DNA of 64,000 bases from Ktedonobacter racemifer DSM 44963 (GCF_000178855.1 NZ_ADVG01000005.1:186001-250000); one strand, 5' to 3'. Counted from the stretch's first letter, positions 44,958 to 55,105 are shown. Made by a program: numbers and translations. Notes: generated from the letters alone by a model not told the origin.

Positions 44958-46522
44958 TGATGGAAGAACGGAAAGAAGCAGGTGGAACGGGTGGAAGTGG
45001 AAAAGAGGAAAAGAAAGAAGGGACGCGTGAAGCAACGGATCTGCTCACGCAGCGGCGCTTCAAGATGCTCGATGGGGAGTGGACCTCGGAAGAATTAGGA
45101 CGCTTCTTTTGGCTGACACCAGAAGATATGCTCCAGGTGAAGACCTGCCGTGGTGCAGCCAATCGCCTGGGCTTTGCCCTGAATCTGTTGCTGATGCGGC
45201 TGCTCCATTGCCCCTTTCCGGAGACGGGGCAGGTCCCGCCGCGCATTGTGCAGTTTGTCGCGATGCAGTGCAATGGGCATCCCGAAGCGCTTGCTGAGTA
45301 CGCCGTGTGCCGTCCTCAGACCCGTGACGAGCATCTCGTCCAGATTCGCACCCATCTCAAAGTCCGCCCGTATGCGCACGCGCAGGATCAGCCTCGACTC
45401 GCAGCGTACCTGCTCACGCGCGCCTTGCAGCGCGATGATCCGGCGGTCTTGCTGGAAGAAGCGGAGGAGTGGCTGCGGGAGGAGGGAATTCTCTTTCCGG
45501 CAGAAGCCGCCATTGAGAAACTGGTTGCTCAGGTACGCCCCCAAGCAGAACAGCAGGTGTTTTCCGAGACCACGCATCAACTTACTCCGACCCAGCGGCA
45601 GGCGTTGGACGAGTTGCTCCTGCGGGAACAGGGCAAGCGGGGCTCTACCCTGGCTTGGCTCAAAGATCCTGCGGTGAAAGCCTCGCCTCCGGCGATCAAG
45701 ATGCTGCTCAGCAAACTGGAGACCGTGCGCCAGCTCCAGGTGAGCGCGATCGATCTCTCCGCGCTCAACCGCAATCGTGTGCGCGTGCTGGCCCACCTTG
45801 GCGAGAAATATCACCGAGACTCCCTGTTGCGCTTTTCGGAGCAGAAACGAGCGGCGCTGCTGGTCTGCTATCTCCAGGACCTTCAGCAAGAGTTGCTGGA
45901 TCGGCTGCTCATCTCGTTCACTGATCTGCTGGTTGGCATTTTCCGGCGCACCGAACGCAAAGGGCAGCCCCACCACATCACGCATGGCAAAGCGCTGACC
46001 CAACATGTCCATACGCTGCGCAAGATCGCGAAAGTCGTGCTTGATCCTACCGTGCCTGATGAACAGGTGCGCCCGCAGATCTTCGCGGTGGTTCCGCAAA
46101 CCCAGTTACAGGAAGTATACGATGATTCGGGTGCCAAAGCGCGCCCAGAGGATGGGCAAACCTTTGACTTGCTGCTCAAACATTACACCTTCCTCCGCCA
46201 ATTTTTACCAGACCTCCTCAGAGCCTTGGAGTTCACCGGAACCAGTGCTGCCAAACCTGTGGTGCTGGCGATCCAGGCACTCAAACAGATGGATGCGAAC
46301 GAGAAGCGGACGCTGCCTGCCAATGCGCCACTGGACTTTTTGCCTGGCGACTGGCGCGCCGCTGTTGAGACTGCCAGTGCCTCAAAAGACCCGAAGGGCC
46401 GGCGCATGGCGAAACAGTTGTGGGAACTGGGCTTGGCAGAGCAAATGCGCAAGCTTCTGCGCTCCTGGCCCTTGAGTATTAACGGAACGAAAAACCACGC
46501 TAAGGAATTTGCCCTCTTGTGA
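44957..46522 (+). pseudogene. tnpA: Tn3-family transposase, N-terminal half
   Basis: 521 codons, against about 980 for a full Tn3 transposase. The N-terminal DUF4158 region is clear (RRFKMLDGEWTSEELGRFFW, GAANRLGFALNLLLMRLLHC). The C-terminal DDE domain is absent. Coding homology stops at about 46466, where a foreign 38-bp transposon end begins; the last 19 codons (SINGTKNHAKEFALL) are that end and beyond. The start overlaps the recombinase stop by TGATG. Confidence 0.85.
46467..46504 (+). repeat. Second Tn3-type terminal repeat, left copy
   Basis: GGCCCTTGAGTATTAACGGA at the outer side and AAAAACCACGCTAAG at the inner side total 38 bp. It interrupts the truncated transposase and points into the segment to the right. 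35 bp are repeated exactly, inverted, at 52707-52741. Confidence 0.75.
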
Positions 46523-46541
46523 CTATGATGAGGATGCAATG

Positions 46542-47165
46542 CTAGCGCTGCTCACGAAGCTTTCGTTTGTTCACATAGGTATTGAGAGCGAAGTGATTTG
46601 TGTACCCTAGCAAACTGGCAATTTTACGGACAGAGAGTCCCAATGAGAGCAGCTCCTTGATGCGTGGAAGGTCGGCATCAAACTTGCTTTTCTGAAGAGT
46701 CCCCTTTGGCTTTCCTAGCCTGATCCCCTGACTTTTCTTCGCGCTTAACGCTTCCTTTGTTCTCATGCTAATGAGATCGCGCTCCAGTTCTGCCAGGAGA
46801 GAAAACACCATCACGATAATCTTTGAACTCATATCATGCTGGCCGGTGCTGAGATCGATATGCTGTTTTAAAGCAATTAGCCGGATGCCACGCTTGACCA
46901 GTTCATTTACCAACGCTATGATTTCGGCGGTGTTGCGTCCCAGCCTGGAAAGCTCGGTGACGATAAGGGTATCGCCTTCTTCTAATCGTTGCAGTGCTTC
47001 ATCAATACGTCTTTGCACGGTAGTCTTCCTGCTCGTCATGGTGATGGAAATAAAATCATCAATCTTGATGTCTTTGAGTCTGGATGCTTCAAGGATCTCA
47101 TGCCTCTGGTTTTTGACATCCTGCTTGTCATCGGATACGCGGATATATGCGAGAGTTTTGCCCAT
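46542..47165 (-). CDS. Resolvase/invertase-type serine recombinase
   Basis: A 207-aa small serine recombinase: AYIRVSDDKQDVKNQ with catalytic Ser, VTELSRLGRNTAEIIALVNE, FSLLAELERDLISMRTKEAL and a C-terminal HTH (SLGLSVRKIASLLGYTNHF). Tn3-family elements use such resolvases. It lies 38 bp inside the 46467 transposon end, consistent with a resolvase of that element. Start 47165 has GAGGAG upstream. Confidence 0.9.
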   Translation of the reverse strand: MGKTLAYIRVSDDKQDVKNQRHEILEASRLKDIKIDDFISITMTSRKTTVQRRIDEALQRLEEGDTLIVTELSRLGRNTAEIIALVNELVKRGIRLIALKQHIDLSTGQHDMSSKIIVMVFSLLAELERDLISMRTKEALSAKKSQGIRLGKPKGTLQKSKFDADLPRIKELLSLGLSVRKIASLLGYTNHFALNTYVNKRKLREQR

Positions 47166-47386
47166 CGTTTTCTCTGTCTCCTCTTAACCTTTTTACGCCC
47201 ACAAAGACTATACAGTTTGTAGAGGTTTTATGCAATATATCTCATGCCATTTTGTTGGTGTGATAACGGTCGTTAAGACCGCTACACCTCTGCCATTCCG
47301 AGCATGTTCATGAAGAAAAACCGATATTTGATAGAGTTGAATAGCCATTGGTCCCGTTTCTCTCTGCTTGCTTGTGATACGTTCCT

Positions 47387-47483
47387 CCATAATCGGGAGC
47401 AAGAGATGAGCAATAATACTGCTTTTGCATAGAGTAACCGTTACCCTGCCCTTCATGTCAGCTTACGTAGCGCTGAGCCTAAT
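47387..47483. repeat. Long inverted repeat, left copy (glycosidase cassette)
   Basis: About 93-97 bp, repeated in inverted orientation at 49183-49275 with one visible mismatch. Starts CCATAATCGGGAGCAAGAG and ends at the box GTCAGCTTACGTAGCGCT followed by GAGCC. Confidence 0.8.
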
Positions 47484-47569
47484 ATGTGTATCTTGAGATA
47501 TATAGTAGAGATACATTAGTAGTGAAGGCCTTATTGAACGTTTAAGAATATGGAAACGGGATAGATAAA

Positions 47570-48991
47570 GTGTTCTCAAATTTGCAAAGAGCAAGACACC
47601 GCCACATCAAGAGAATGCCGAAGTCGCTCAAGAAGCGAGTACCGCTCTGGTTCGTGACGTGTAGCGTTATTGCAATTCTCTTGGTTGTCTTTGTGTCGCA
47701 AGGAATAGGAGTTGCTGAACCGGCGTGGTCACGTTCATCCGCACAACACTCAATACCATTGAGACCTTTGACACCACCAGTTAGTGTCGTGTCGAAGTCG
47801 CTCAAGAAGCGAGTACCGCTCTGGTTCGCGACGTGTAGCATTATTGCCATTCTCGTGGTTGTCTTTGTGTCGCAAGGAAATGGGGCAGGTGAGGCATGGC
47901 TGGCGGATGCGTTACGGGGGACAGTAGGACCTACGATCACGGCGCGAGTCGAATCATGGTATCTCAACTTTATGAATACAACGTTGCAGGTACAGTATCA
48001 AATGGGGGATAAAAAAGTGAGCGCACCGTGGAATGGGGTACAAGCAACCCCATCACCCTCGCCTACGCGGCCCGCATTGTCAACCTTATCGCCCATGACA
48101 CTCACACCAATGACTCCATTGGTCAGTCCTGCGCTCTCTGGTGAGGGGATCTGGACGACGTTGGATCAAGCCCCTCAGCCGCATAACTACTTACCACTGG
48201 ATGCCAAAGCCTATATACGCCCTGATCCATCGCATCCGTATGCTATCGTGACCATGCTGCAATTTGATTCGCGTTTCACATCACTACATATCGTAGGTGG
48301 TACCGCCGAACCAGGGGGACCACGAGGCGTGCATGGCCCCGGAGTTATTCCCGCTGCTGATCAGCAAGGCAACGCGTTGCTGGCGACCTTCAATGGAGGC
48401 TTCAAATACCCAGATGGTCACTATGGGTTAATGTCGGGTGGTACGATGTATGTTCCTCCTGTCTCTGGCGTTGCCACCATCGCCATTACGAAAAAAGGCA
48501 AACTGATTCTTGGTGCTTGGGATGTTGATCCACAGCTTAACAGCCAGAATACGGATCTGGTGGCCTGGCGGCAAAACGCGGCTTTGCTGATTAATAAGGG
48601 CGTAATCAATTCGTTGACGCGGGATGGAGCGGCCTGGGGTGGTACTGTCTTAAATAGCGCCTATACCTGGCGCTCGGCGATTGGCATTACGGCGAAGGGA
48701 ACGTTCATTTATGCAGCAGGTAATGCGCTGACCGCCGAAACGCTCGGTATGGCCATGAAATCTGCCGGTGTAGTGATGGGGATGCAAACGGACATCAATC
48801 CATTCTGGGTGCGTGCTTTTCTCTACAACCGTGATCGGAACGGGCAGTTACAAGTCAACAAATTGCACCCCGAGATGCAGGGGACTGGATACGAATACCT
48901 GAACGGCACGGCGCGTGATTTCTTTTACCTGACCCGCTTTGCTCCCACGATTCCACCCACCCAAGGAGAGCTTGCTCGATCCGTCCGGTGA
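47570..48991 (+). CDS. Phosphodiester glycosidase family (NAGPA-domain) protein with duplicated anchor
   Basis: A 473-aa extracytoplasmic enzyme with the NAGPA fold that cleaves GlcNAc-phosphodiesters in related proteins. The catalytic part spans about residues 245-460 (LLATFNGGFKYPDGHYGLMS, GAWDVDPQ, INKGVINSL, SAIGITAKGTFIYAAGN, MQTDINP, NGTARDFFYL). The N-terminus has two nearly identical membrane segments (PKSLKKRVPLWF...VVFVSQG), about 59 codons apart, then a Ser/Thr/Pro linker. GTG at 47570 is the listed start; ATG at 47615 is an alternative. Confidence 0.82.
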   Translation: MFSNLQRARHRHIKRMPKSLKKRVPLWFVTCSVIAILLVVFVSQGIGVAEPAWSRSSAQHSIPLRPLTPPVSVVSKSLKKRVPLWFATCSIIAILVVVFVSQGNGAGEAWLADALRGTVGPTITARVESWYLNFMNTTLQVQYQMGDKKVSAPWNGVQATPSPSPTRPALSTLSPMTLTPMTPLVSPALSGEGIWTTLDQAPQPHNYLPLDAKAYIRPDPSHPYAIVTMLQFDSRFTSLHIVGGTAEPGGPRGVHGPGVIPAADQQGNALLATFNGGFKYPDGHYGLMSGGTMYVPPVSGVATIAITKKGKLILGAWDVDPQLNSQNTDLVAWRQNAALLINKGVINSLTRDGAAWGGTVLNSAYTWRSAIGITAKGTFIYAAGNALTAETLGMAMKSAGVVMGMQTDINPFWVRAFLYNRDRNGQLQVNKLHPEMQGTGYEYLNGTARDFFYLTRFAPTIPPTQGELARSVR

Positions 48992-49182
48992 GGGTAGGTG
49001 CCCCGCCGCCGTGCCTCCTTGGGGGCTTACAAGCACTTCTCGCTCTGACCAAAGCAGAGGCTTATTGATGGAGTTTTATTGGCTGTCTGTCTCAGAGGGA
49101 GGACTAAGATCCTGACAATTTTGTGCAGTAAGGATTTTTTGAGCTTGTATTACGATAACGAACGTTTATACCTCCACAATTA

Positions 49183-49275
49183 GGCCCAGCGCTACGTAAG
49201 CTGACATGAAGGGCAGGGTAACGGTTACTCTATGCAAAAGCAGTATTATTGCTCATCTCTTGCTCCCGATTATGG
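49183..49275. repeat. Long inverted repeat, right copy (glycosidase cassette)
   Basis: Inverted counterpart of 47387-47483. It contains GGCCCAGCGCTACGTAAGC (box at 49184 onward). The same box occurs a third time, inverted, at 49457-49482, so 49184-49482 is itself a 299-bp segment with Tn3-like inverted ends. Confidence 0.75.
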
Positions 49276-49514
49276 TGGAGCCGGAACGAGCATGGTTGCA
49301 AAATGTCTAAAAGTTGGCTTTTCAGGGAGAAATTTGGCTAAAAATGGTATTTGTTCCGTTTCCAATTGGCATTTCAGCACTCACCTCTTATGGCTGATCG
49401 CTCGAAAAGTAATACAAAACTTTTCAAACTTGGTAATGCCCGCTACTTTGCGGCTCATGTCAGCTTACGTAGCGCTGGGCCAAGCTGCAAGGTACATGAG
49501 AGGAGGCATGAGAG

Positions 49515-49775
49515 ATGCCTGTTGAGTATCTGACCGAAGCGCAAGAACAGCGCTATGGACGCTATGTTGGTGAACCGTCTCCTGAACAACTCGCCCGCTA
49601 TTTTCATCTTGATGATGAGGACCTCGCCCTGGTTGCCCTGCGTCGTGGAGATCATAACCGCTTAGGGTTTGCGCTCCAGATTGGCACTCTTCGATTTCTT
49701 GGGGTCTTTCTTGTTGATCCCGTCAATATCCCCATTGGGGTCATTACCTATGTGGCGACCCAATTGCGTAGATAA
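49515..49775 (+). pseudogene. Tn3-family transposase, N-terminal fragment
   Basis: An 86-aa start of a Tn3 transposase (MPVEYLTEAQEQRYGRYVG, DHNRLGFALQIGTLRFLGVF, VDPVNIPIGVITYVATQL) that stops at 49775, about 140 bp before the IS1-like element. It belongs to a different Tn3 subtype from 44957-46522. Dead. Confidence 0.75.
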
Positions 49776-49927
49776 CTTCCAAGAAGCGTTTCATCGTCGT
49801 TCTGGCCTCGATCAACTGTGCCTGTTGCTTTGGAGCAAAAAAAGGACATTTGATACAGGCCATGTGATAGAGGCAAGAGGACCAGTCTGCGTTACTGCAC
49901 CATCCATGATCGCCAGGTAGAACCCCG

Positions 49928-51124
49928 CTAACCGGTGGCTGAGCACAGGACCCCCTTGCGTAGCCGAACCAGCGGCCGAAGGCGAGCAGGCTCGGCTACA
50001 GAAAGCGGCTCACGTGCCTGTTTCTTTCGCCGTCCTCGTTGCTTGGGTTCAACCCATGCAGGAGGAGCCACTTTGTAGTGCAAGAGTTCGCTTATGCTCC
50101 AGATATGATCAGTCAGCCCAGCCGCCATGGCAGGCGTGCAGGCTCTGCCCTCATGGACTGGCTTGCCGAGCTCATGATGCGGCCAACAGAAGTTATAGGT
50201 CGTCCCAAGCAGGTACATTCCCGTTTCCAGTGGACGCAGGTGGCGAGCGCTTTGACGACATTTGCGCGTCAAGGTGGCAAGCCGCTGGCGCATGGTGGCA
50301 TTCAAGCGCTCAATAAAAGCCGTGTTGAGCACATTGCCTCCTTGTGACTGCTGGAGGAGCCGCTCGGCCTCCTCTTGTGAGCCATGCGACATCTTACGCG
50401 TGACCTCGACCACCCGTTTCTTCTGCGTCCGCTTGATGACCGTCCCAATATGCAACTCTGACCAAACGACCAAGCGAGCGCGTCCTCGCCCTGGCATCGC
50501 TTTCACCTTTTCACGAAAGGCTCGCTTGATACTGCCCGGATACGCGCACCAGCCATCAGTCAAGACCAGCAGCGCTTTCAAGGGCTCTGCACAGCGTCGT
50601 ACCTGTTGCAAGAGCCGATCAGCCAGGGCGCGATCACGGGTACGTGAGACGGTCCCGGCCACCCACAGACGTGTCTTGACCATGATGGCCAGACCCATCC
50701 AAGCGACCATCTTGCAGCCTTTGACGCGGATCTCATCGGCCTGCACATGTTGCAGATCCAATTGGGCGGTCTCAACGATGTCTTGATGGACCTGTTGGCA
50801 ATGGATTCCGGCTCGATCTCGCCAACTGGCCACGGTGCGTTCATCGAGGCCGAAGGCATGAACGATGGCTTGAAGCGGACAGCCATACGAGAGCAGCGTC
50901 ACCACAATGACAATGAGCTCGGTTGGCTTGCGCAGTCCCTCAAGCATGGTTCCTCGGCGCGCGCTGAAGGTTTTGCGACAACGCGTACAGCGATAGCGCT
51001 CTCGCTTGCGATCATGAATGACGATGTTGCCTGCCCCGATTTGCCCTCTTGCGCAACACATCGAATGAGGGCAAAATTGTTTCGATGGCTCCATTGAGGG
51101 AAATATGGTCTTTTGCATATCCAT
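49928..51124 (-). CDS. IS1-like DDE transposase with fused zinc finger
   Basis: A 398-aa transposase. The N-terminal zinc-ribbon (FCPHSMCCARG... RYRCTRCRKTF) and HTH (LSYGCPLQAIVHAFGLDERTVASW) are fused to a DDE domain with Asp in HVQADEIRVKGC, Asp in LVLTDGWCAYPG and Glu in AFIERLNATMRQRLA. Poorly matching inverted ends near 49900-49936 and 51160-51192 (both contain CACCRGTTA... CTACC) suggest the element borders. The frame is intact. Start could be the Met ten codons in (MEPSKQFCPHSMC). Confidence 0.85.
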   Translation of the reverse strand: MDMQKTIFPSMEPSKQFCPHSMCCARGQIGAGNIVIHDRKRERYRCTRCRKTFSARRGTMLEGLRKPTELIVIVVTLLSYGCPLQAIVHAFGLDERTVASWRDRAGIHCQQVHQDIVETAQLDLQHVQADEIRVKGCKMVAWMGLAIMVKTRLWVAGTVSRTRDRALADRLLQQVRRCAEPLKALLVLTDGWCAYPGSIKRAFREKVKAMPGRGRARLVVWSELHIGTVIKRTQKKRVVEVTRKMSHGSQEEAERLLQQSQGGNVLNTAFIERLNATMRQRLATLTRKCRQSARHLRPLETGMYLLGTTYNFCWPHHELGKPVHEGRACTPAMAAGLTDHIWSISELLHYKVAPPAWVEPKQRGRRKKQAREPLSVAEPARLRPLVRLRKGVLCSATG

Positions 51125-51186
51125 ATCTTGTCAATGGAGCCTAATTTTTGCAAGCCTCTCCCACTTTCACCAGTTAATGGAGTCCT

Positions 51187-51953
51187 ACCGATCGCCAAGG
51201 ACGTAATAAATTTTCACTTTACCCTCTGCGTCAGCCTTTGTCTCGACCAGCGCTTCGATCAAGCGACTGTTCCTGTCAGCTTTCGAGTAAGCTGCTGCGA
51301 GCTTTGTTGGCTTAATTCGTGTGTAGTGTTGGGTTGTCGCCGGGTTCACATGCCCAAGCCATTTCATCAGCTCAAAGAGTGAAAGTCTCCGGCGCGTTGT
51401 AGAGGAGTGTCGCAAGAGTTGCACGAGCGCGATGACCCATGATATTGCCGCGTTCGTCAGCCCGTGGCAGGCCAGCGCGCTTACATAACACGGGGATTAA
51501 GGTGTTGTTGAGATAGTTCCTCGCAATGCGGTGCCCTCTGTAGCAGAAGAGAAAGTCAACCATCTCGTTCGTTTTCCCGTCGAGAAGACGCGGCTGATAG
51601 GCTGGACGAACATGCTCCCACTCATTGATGGCCTTGCCGACGATGACATTCACTGGCTTGGAAAAGGTGCTGTACCTTACTCCTGGGACTGATTGGCTTT
51701 CCGATAGACTTCCCATGAAGTTGCTCTTCTCTCGCCCAATCTCCTAGCGTGCGACACGGTCCCGCTGCACCTCCTGTGGAGCCCATCCCGAGAGAAACGT
51801 TAACTTGCCGAGAACATAGGCGATGACCATGAGATCTTGACGGCCATATGGATCACAGCCATGTTTGTGAACAAAGGCGGCCACAGAACGCTCAAGGATA
51901 TCTCCCCATTGCTGTTCGGACCACCCCCAAAAGCTCACCTGTCGCTGGTGCAT
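51187..51953 (-). pseudogene. Tyrosine recombinase pseudogene
   Basis: Three overlapping frames carry one integrase: MHQRQVSFWGWSEQQWGDIL, then VRPAYQPRLLDGKTNEMVDF and IMGHRARATLATLLYN (His-Arg), then LFELMKWLGHVNPATTQHYT (His, Tyr). A frameshift near 51375-51420 and another near 51720 separate them. The end is cut by the IS1-like element at about 51187. Confidence 0.75.
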
Positions 51954-52133
51954 TTCTCTGATCAGGACATGAGAGACTGTGTCAGGTTCGGCCTTCCTTG
52001 TCGGTCGAGGTCAACGAAAGCCGCCAGCGTTTCACGTTCCCATCTGTTAACGCTGGATTCTGGTCATGGCGCTCTAATGCGATAGGCCATGCCCATTCCG
52101 ACTTCGGAGGATTTGTTACAAGAGACAGAGCCT

Positions 52134-52706
52134 TCATTTCCGCCCTCCCTGCCTCAGACGCTCCAGGCGCTGATCTAAATCATGCATTTGAAGGCGCACC
52201 CGTTCTGCTGTCTCCCTCCCACTCAACTTGAGGTAGATCTTCGTCGTCTCGATGCTGCGGTGACCTGCATATTGAGCAATTGGTAAATGACATCCGAAGT
52301 GAGCAGGTTTTGCCCTCCGATGTAAGCACTTGCCCTCCAATGTGAGCAACAGCGCCACTGCCTGACAGAGAATCCGCCTCAGAGGCGGTCAACCAGCAGC
52401 AGGTGTTGTAAATTCCAGACAGGGTACTTGAGCCCAATCGTGAGCCCGCATGAGCCGGATCTTCAGCGTTTGGCTTGAATTCTGCTGGTGCTGGAAGTCT
52501 GTCTGAACATTCAGTACCCGCATGACGCCGAATCTTGAGCACTGAATGTACAGAAACGGCACACGACTATTGGCTTATAGAGCGGCTTCATTTGCGCTTG
52601 ATAGCCACGCTGCTCACATTGGAGGGCAAGTGCTCAAGTGGGTGGGCAAAACCTGCTCACTTCGGATGTCATTTACCAGCAATCGCGTGGATATCCATGC
52701 CGCACC
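52134..52706 (-). pseudogene. Integrase C-terminus split by miniature element
   Basis: Reading 52706 to 52679 and then 52280 to 52134 on the minus strand gives GMDIHAIA joined to QYAGHRSIETTKIYLKLSGR and a helical tail, the C-terminal tyrosine box of a recombinase. The insertion 52281-52678 with a GCAAT duplication separates the parts. The N-terminal part is absent, cut at the Tn3 end at 52707. Confidence 0.7.
52281..52678. mobile_element. 398-bp IS21-like miniature element
   Basis: About 65-bp imperfect inverted repeats begin TGGTAAATGACATCCGAAGT at the left and end with the complement at 52678. The repeat contains several copies of a GTGAGCA-type motif like IS21 multi-site ends. GCAAT duplicates flank it (52276-52280 and 52679-52683). 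No gene inside. Confidence 0.8.
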
Positions 52707-52741
52707 AGCGTGGTTTTTCGTTCCGTTAATACTCAAGGGCC
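52707..52741 (-). repeat. Second Tn3-type terminal repeat, right copy
   Basis: Thirty-five bases complementary and inverted to 46467-46501. The last inner bases differ (GGT in place of AAG). It defines 46467-52741 (6275 bp) as a segment with facing Tn3-like ends; flanking 5-mers (CTCCT and TGATT) do not match, so it is not a clean single insertion. Confidence 0.7.
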
Positions 52742-53647
52742 TGATTCGCCGGGCCGGGTCTGCCAGCGCGTGGAAGATGAAATTTGAAACGCGCCATGAA
52801 TTAGAATAAATGACAGTAATATCTCTCTTCGCATACGAAATCGACTCAAGGGATGCTGCGATGCGGCTAGAAGTGTCTCCCAGGGTGAACATATCCCTAA
52901 ATCATCAACTTTGCGGAGGACCCGGATGCTTGACACATGTTGTTAGCATCCCTTGCAACAAAACTTGTTAGCTGGTTTCTCTGCCCACGTTTGACGTCCT
53001 CCGCTCATGAAGAAATTTAGGTTGTACACAATCTTATTGACAACAACACAATTTTGGGGTAATCTTTTTTTATACGTTGACCATTGTCTGTTGACGTTTG
53101 CGAACAAGGCTGTTCTCGCCAGGAATATTCATGGGAACTCATACTCAGGAGAGAACGTCTTTTACCCCTATTGCGCATGGTACCCCTCCTTTCAAAGAGA
53201 GGAAGATGGTACTTGTCGTAGAGCGTATGCGAAGTTGCAGAAGACCTTCTCTTGAAGAAGGGTGACGTGGTGAACGTCCAGCCAGGTTGGAACAGATCGT
53301 TTCATTGAGCGAGCACGTCTGCTCCTTTTGCCCAAAGGACTGAGCAGGGGGAAAGGAGAGAGGTCATGCTCTGTGCCCAACTGATACATCAGTGGGCGCA
53401 CTGCTCACATCACGTCCTCAACGTACACCTCTCTTGGAGGCGCTTCCCTGTGCCTCATGTGTCGTCGATGGCATCGAGACGGTTGTGGATGCCAATACGA
53501 GCGCACAGGCCGTGACCGGGGGAATACGAAATGCCAGCTCGCTTGTTTCTCGACTAGAGTAGATCATTTCTGTAGACATCTTGAGTTCAGAGCAGGTACG
53601 CATCTTCACCACCAGGGAGGGGGATACATGAAAGAGAGGTTTCCCGT
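52742..53647. other. No gene recognised
   Basis: About 900 bp after the Tn3 end. Short frames only. The histidine kinase start region lies at the right; no promoter was picked with confidence. Confidence 0.4.
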
Positions 53648-55105
53648 ATGCAGAAGACAAAGCAAACCAAGTGCGTTACTCCCGCGTCATATGACACGCT
53701 GATCGATGCCATTCCCCAGTTGGTCTGGGTGAAACGATCCGACGGCCTGCCCGATTACACGAATCAGCGCGTGCGGGACTATACCGGGTTGACAAAAAAG
53801 CAAATCCAAAGCGATCGCTGGGCTCATCTCCAGTTCATCCATCCAGAAGATCAGGATGGGAACCGAATGCATTGGGAGTATGCCCTGGACACAGGAACCA
53901 TGTTTGAGTACGAAGAGCGTCTCAGAAATGGCCAAACTGGGGAGTATCGCTGGTTTTCAACCCACACTGAGCCTTCGCACAATGAAGCAGGCCAGATCGT
54001 TACGTGGTTTGGGACTGCCACCGATATCGACAAGCAGAAGCGGATCGAGGACGTCTTGCGAGAGGGTCAGGAACGCGCAGACGCCTTGATGCAATCCAAG
54101 ATTATCGGCATCATTATCACCCAAGGCGAGCAGATTGAGGACGCCAACGAGACCTTTCTGCGCATGACCGGCTATAGCCAAGAAGACATGCATGAAAATC
54201 ACACGAACATATTGCAGATGACGCCTCCAGAATATATGGCCCGGACCCTGCAGGCCCTGCAGGAGCTGGGCACCCAGCAGTCAATGACGCCCTATGAGAA
54301 AGAGTACGTGTGTAAAGATGGCAGTCGCCTGCCGGTGCTCGTGTGCGGGGTCGTCTTCCATCATCACCCCCGCCAGGCGATCAACTTTGTACTGGACAAT
54401 TCGGCGCGCAAAGAACTGGAACAACGCAAGGATGACTTTATCAATATGGCCAGCCATGAACTGCGGTCTCCGCTCACTGTGGTCAAGCTTCAGACCCAAC
54501 TGGTGCACAAACGCCTCGAAAAGCACTCCCAGCACGAGGCGGCTACCGCGCTTTCCAGAGTGGAGATGCCGATCAAACAACTGGAGCGTCTGATCGCAGA
54601 GTTACTGGATGTCTCCCAGATCCAGGCAGGGAGACTGAAGTACATCCGGGAGCGGGTGGACCTCGACAAGTTGCTGCGAGAGATCGCCGACACCATGCAG
54701 CGCATGAGTCCCAGCCATACCATTGCGGTGCGTGGGGCCGTGCAGACCAGCGTGATCGGGGATCGAGACCGGCTGAGACAGGTGTTCACCAACCTGCTCA
54801 GCAATGCCATCAAGTATTCTCCCGATGCAACGACCGTCGAGGTGGAGCTCTCCTCCTCCGAAGAGGCGGTTGCGATCCGGGTGCAGGATCATGGCCTGGG
54901 CATCCCGCGCGAACAGCACAAAAAGATTTTTGAGCGCTTCTATCGGGCCGCTGGCCTCAGCCATGAAACGATCCCTGGTCTGGGCATGGGGCTCTATATT
55001 GTGGCCGAGATCATCAAGGGCCATGGGGGAACCATCACGGTGGAGAGCGACATTGGAAAAGGCTCCACATTTACGGTGACCCTCCCCAGGAGGAGGGATG
55101 CCTGA
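53648..55105 (+). CDS. PAS-domain sensor histidine kinase
   Basis: A 485-aa cytosolic hybrid-free sensor kinase without transmembrane helices. Two PAS domains (about 13-135, AIPQLVWVKRSDGLPDYTNQ; about 145-255, MQSKIIGIIITQGEQIEDAN) precede the dimerisation/His box DDFINMASHELRSPLTVVK and an HATPase domain (NLLSNAIKYSPD, DHGLGIPREQHKKIFERFYR, GLGMGLYIVAEIIKGHGGTI). No partner response regulator is adjacent. ATG 53648 lies 18 nt after GAGAGG; an earlier start is not in frame. Confidence 0.93.
   Translation: MQKTKQTKCVTPASYDTLIDAIPQLVWVKRSDGLPDYTNQRVRDYTGLTKKQIQSDRWAHLQFIHPEDQDGNRMHWEYALDTGTMFEYEERLRNGQTGEYRWFSTHTEPSHNEAGQIVTWFGTATDIDKQKRIEDVLREGQERADALMQSKIIGIIITQGEQIEDANETFLRMTGYSQEDMHENHTNILQMTPPEYMARTLQALQELGTQQSMTPYEKEYVCKDGSRLPVLVCGVVFHHHPRQAINFVLDNSARKELEQRKDDFINMASHELRSPLTVVKLQTQLVHKRLEKHSQHEAATALSRVEMPIKQLERLIAELLDVSQIQAGRLKYIRERVDLDKLLREIADTMQRMSPSHTIAVRGAVQTSVIGDRDRLRQVFTNLLSNAIKYSPDATTVEVELSSSEEAVAIRVQDHGLGIPREQHKKIFERFYRAAGLSHETIPGLGMGLYIVAEIIKGHGGTITVESDIGKGSTFTVTLPRRRDA

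Noticed and set aside
53007..53255. Short plus-strand frame with a hydrophobic start
   Set aside because: No ribosome binding site, no homology signal and no neighbour support.
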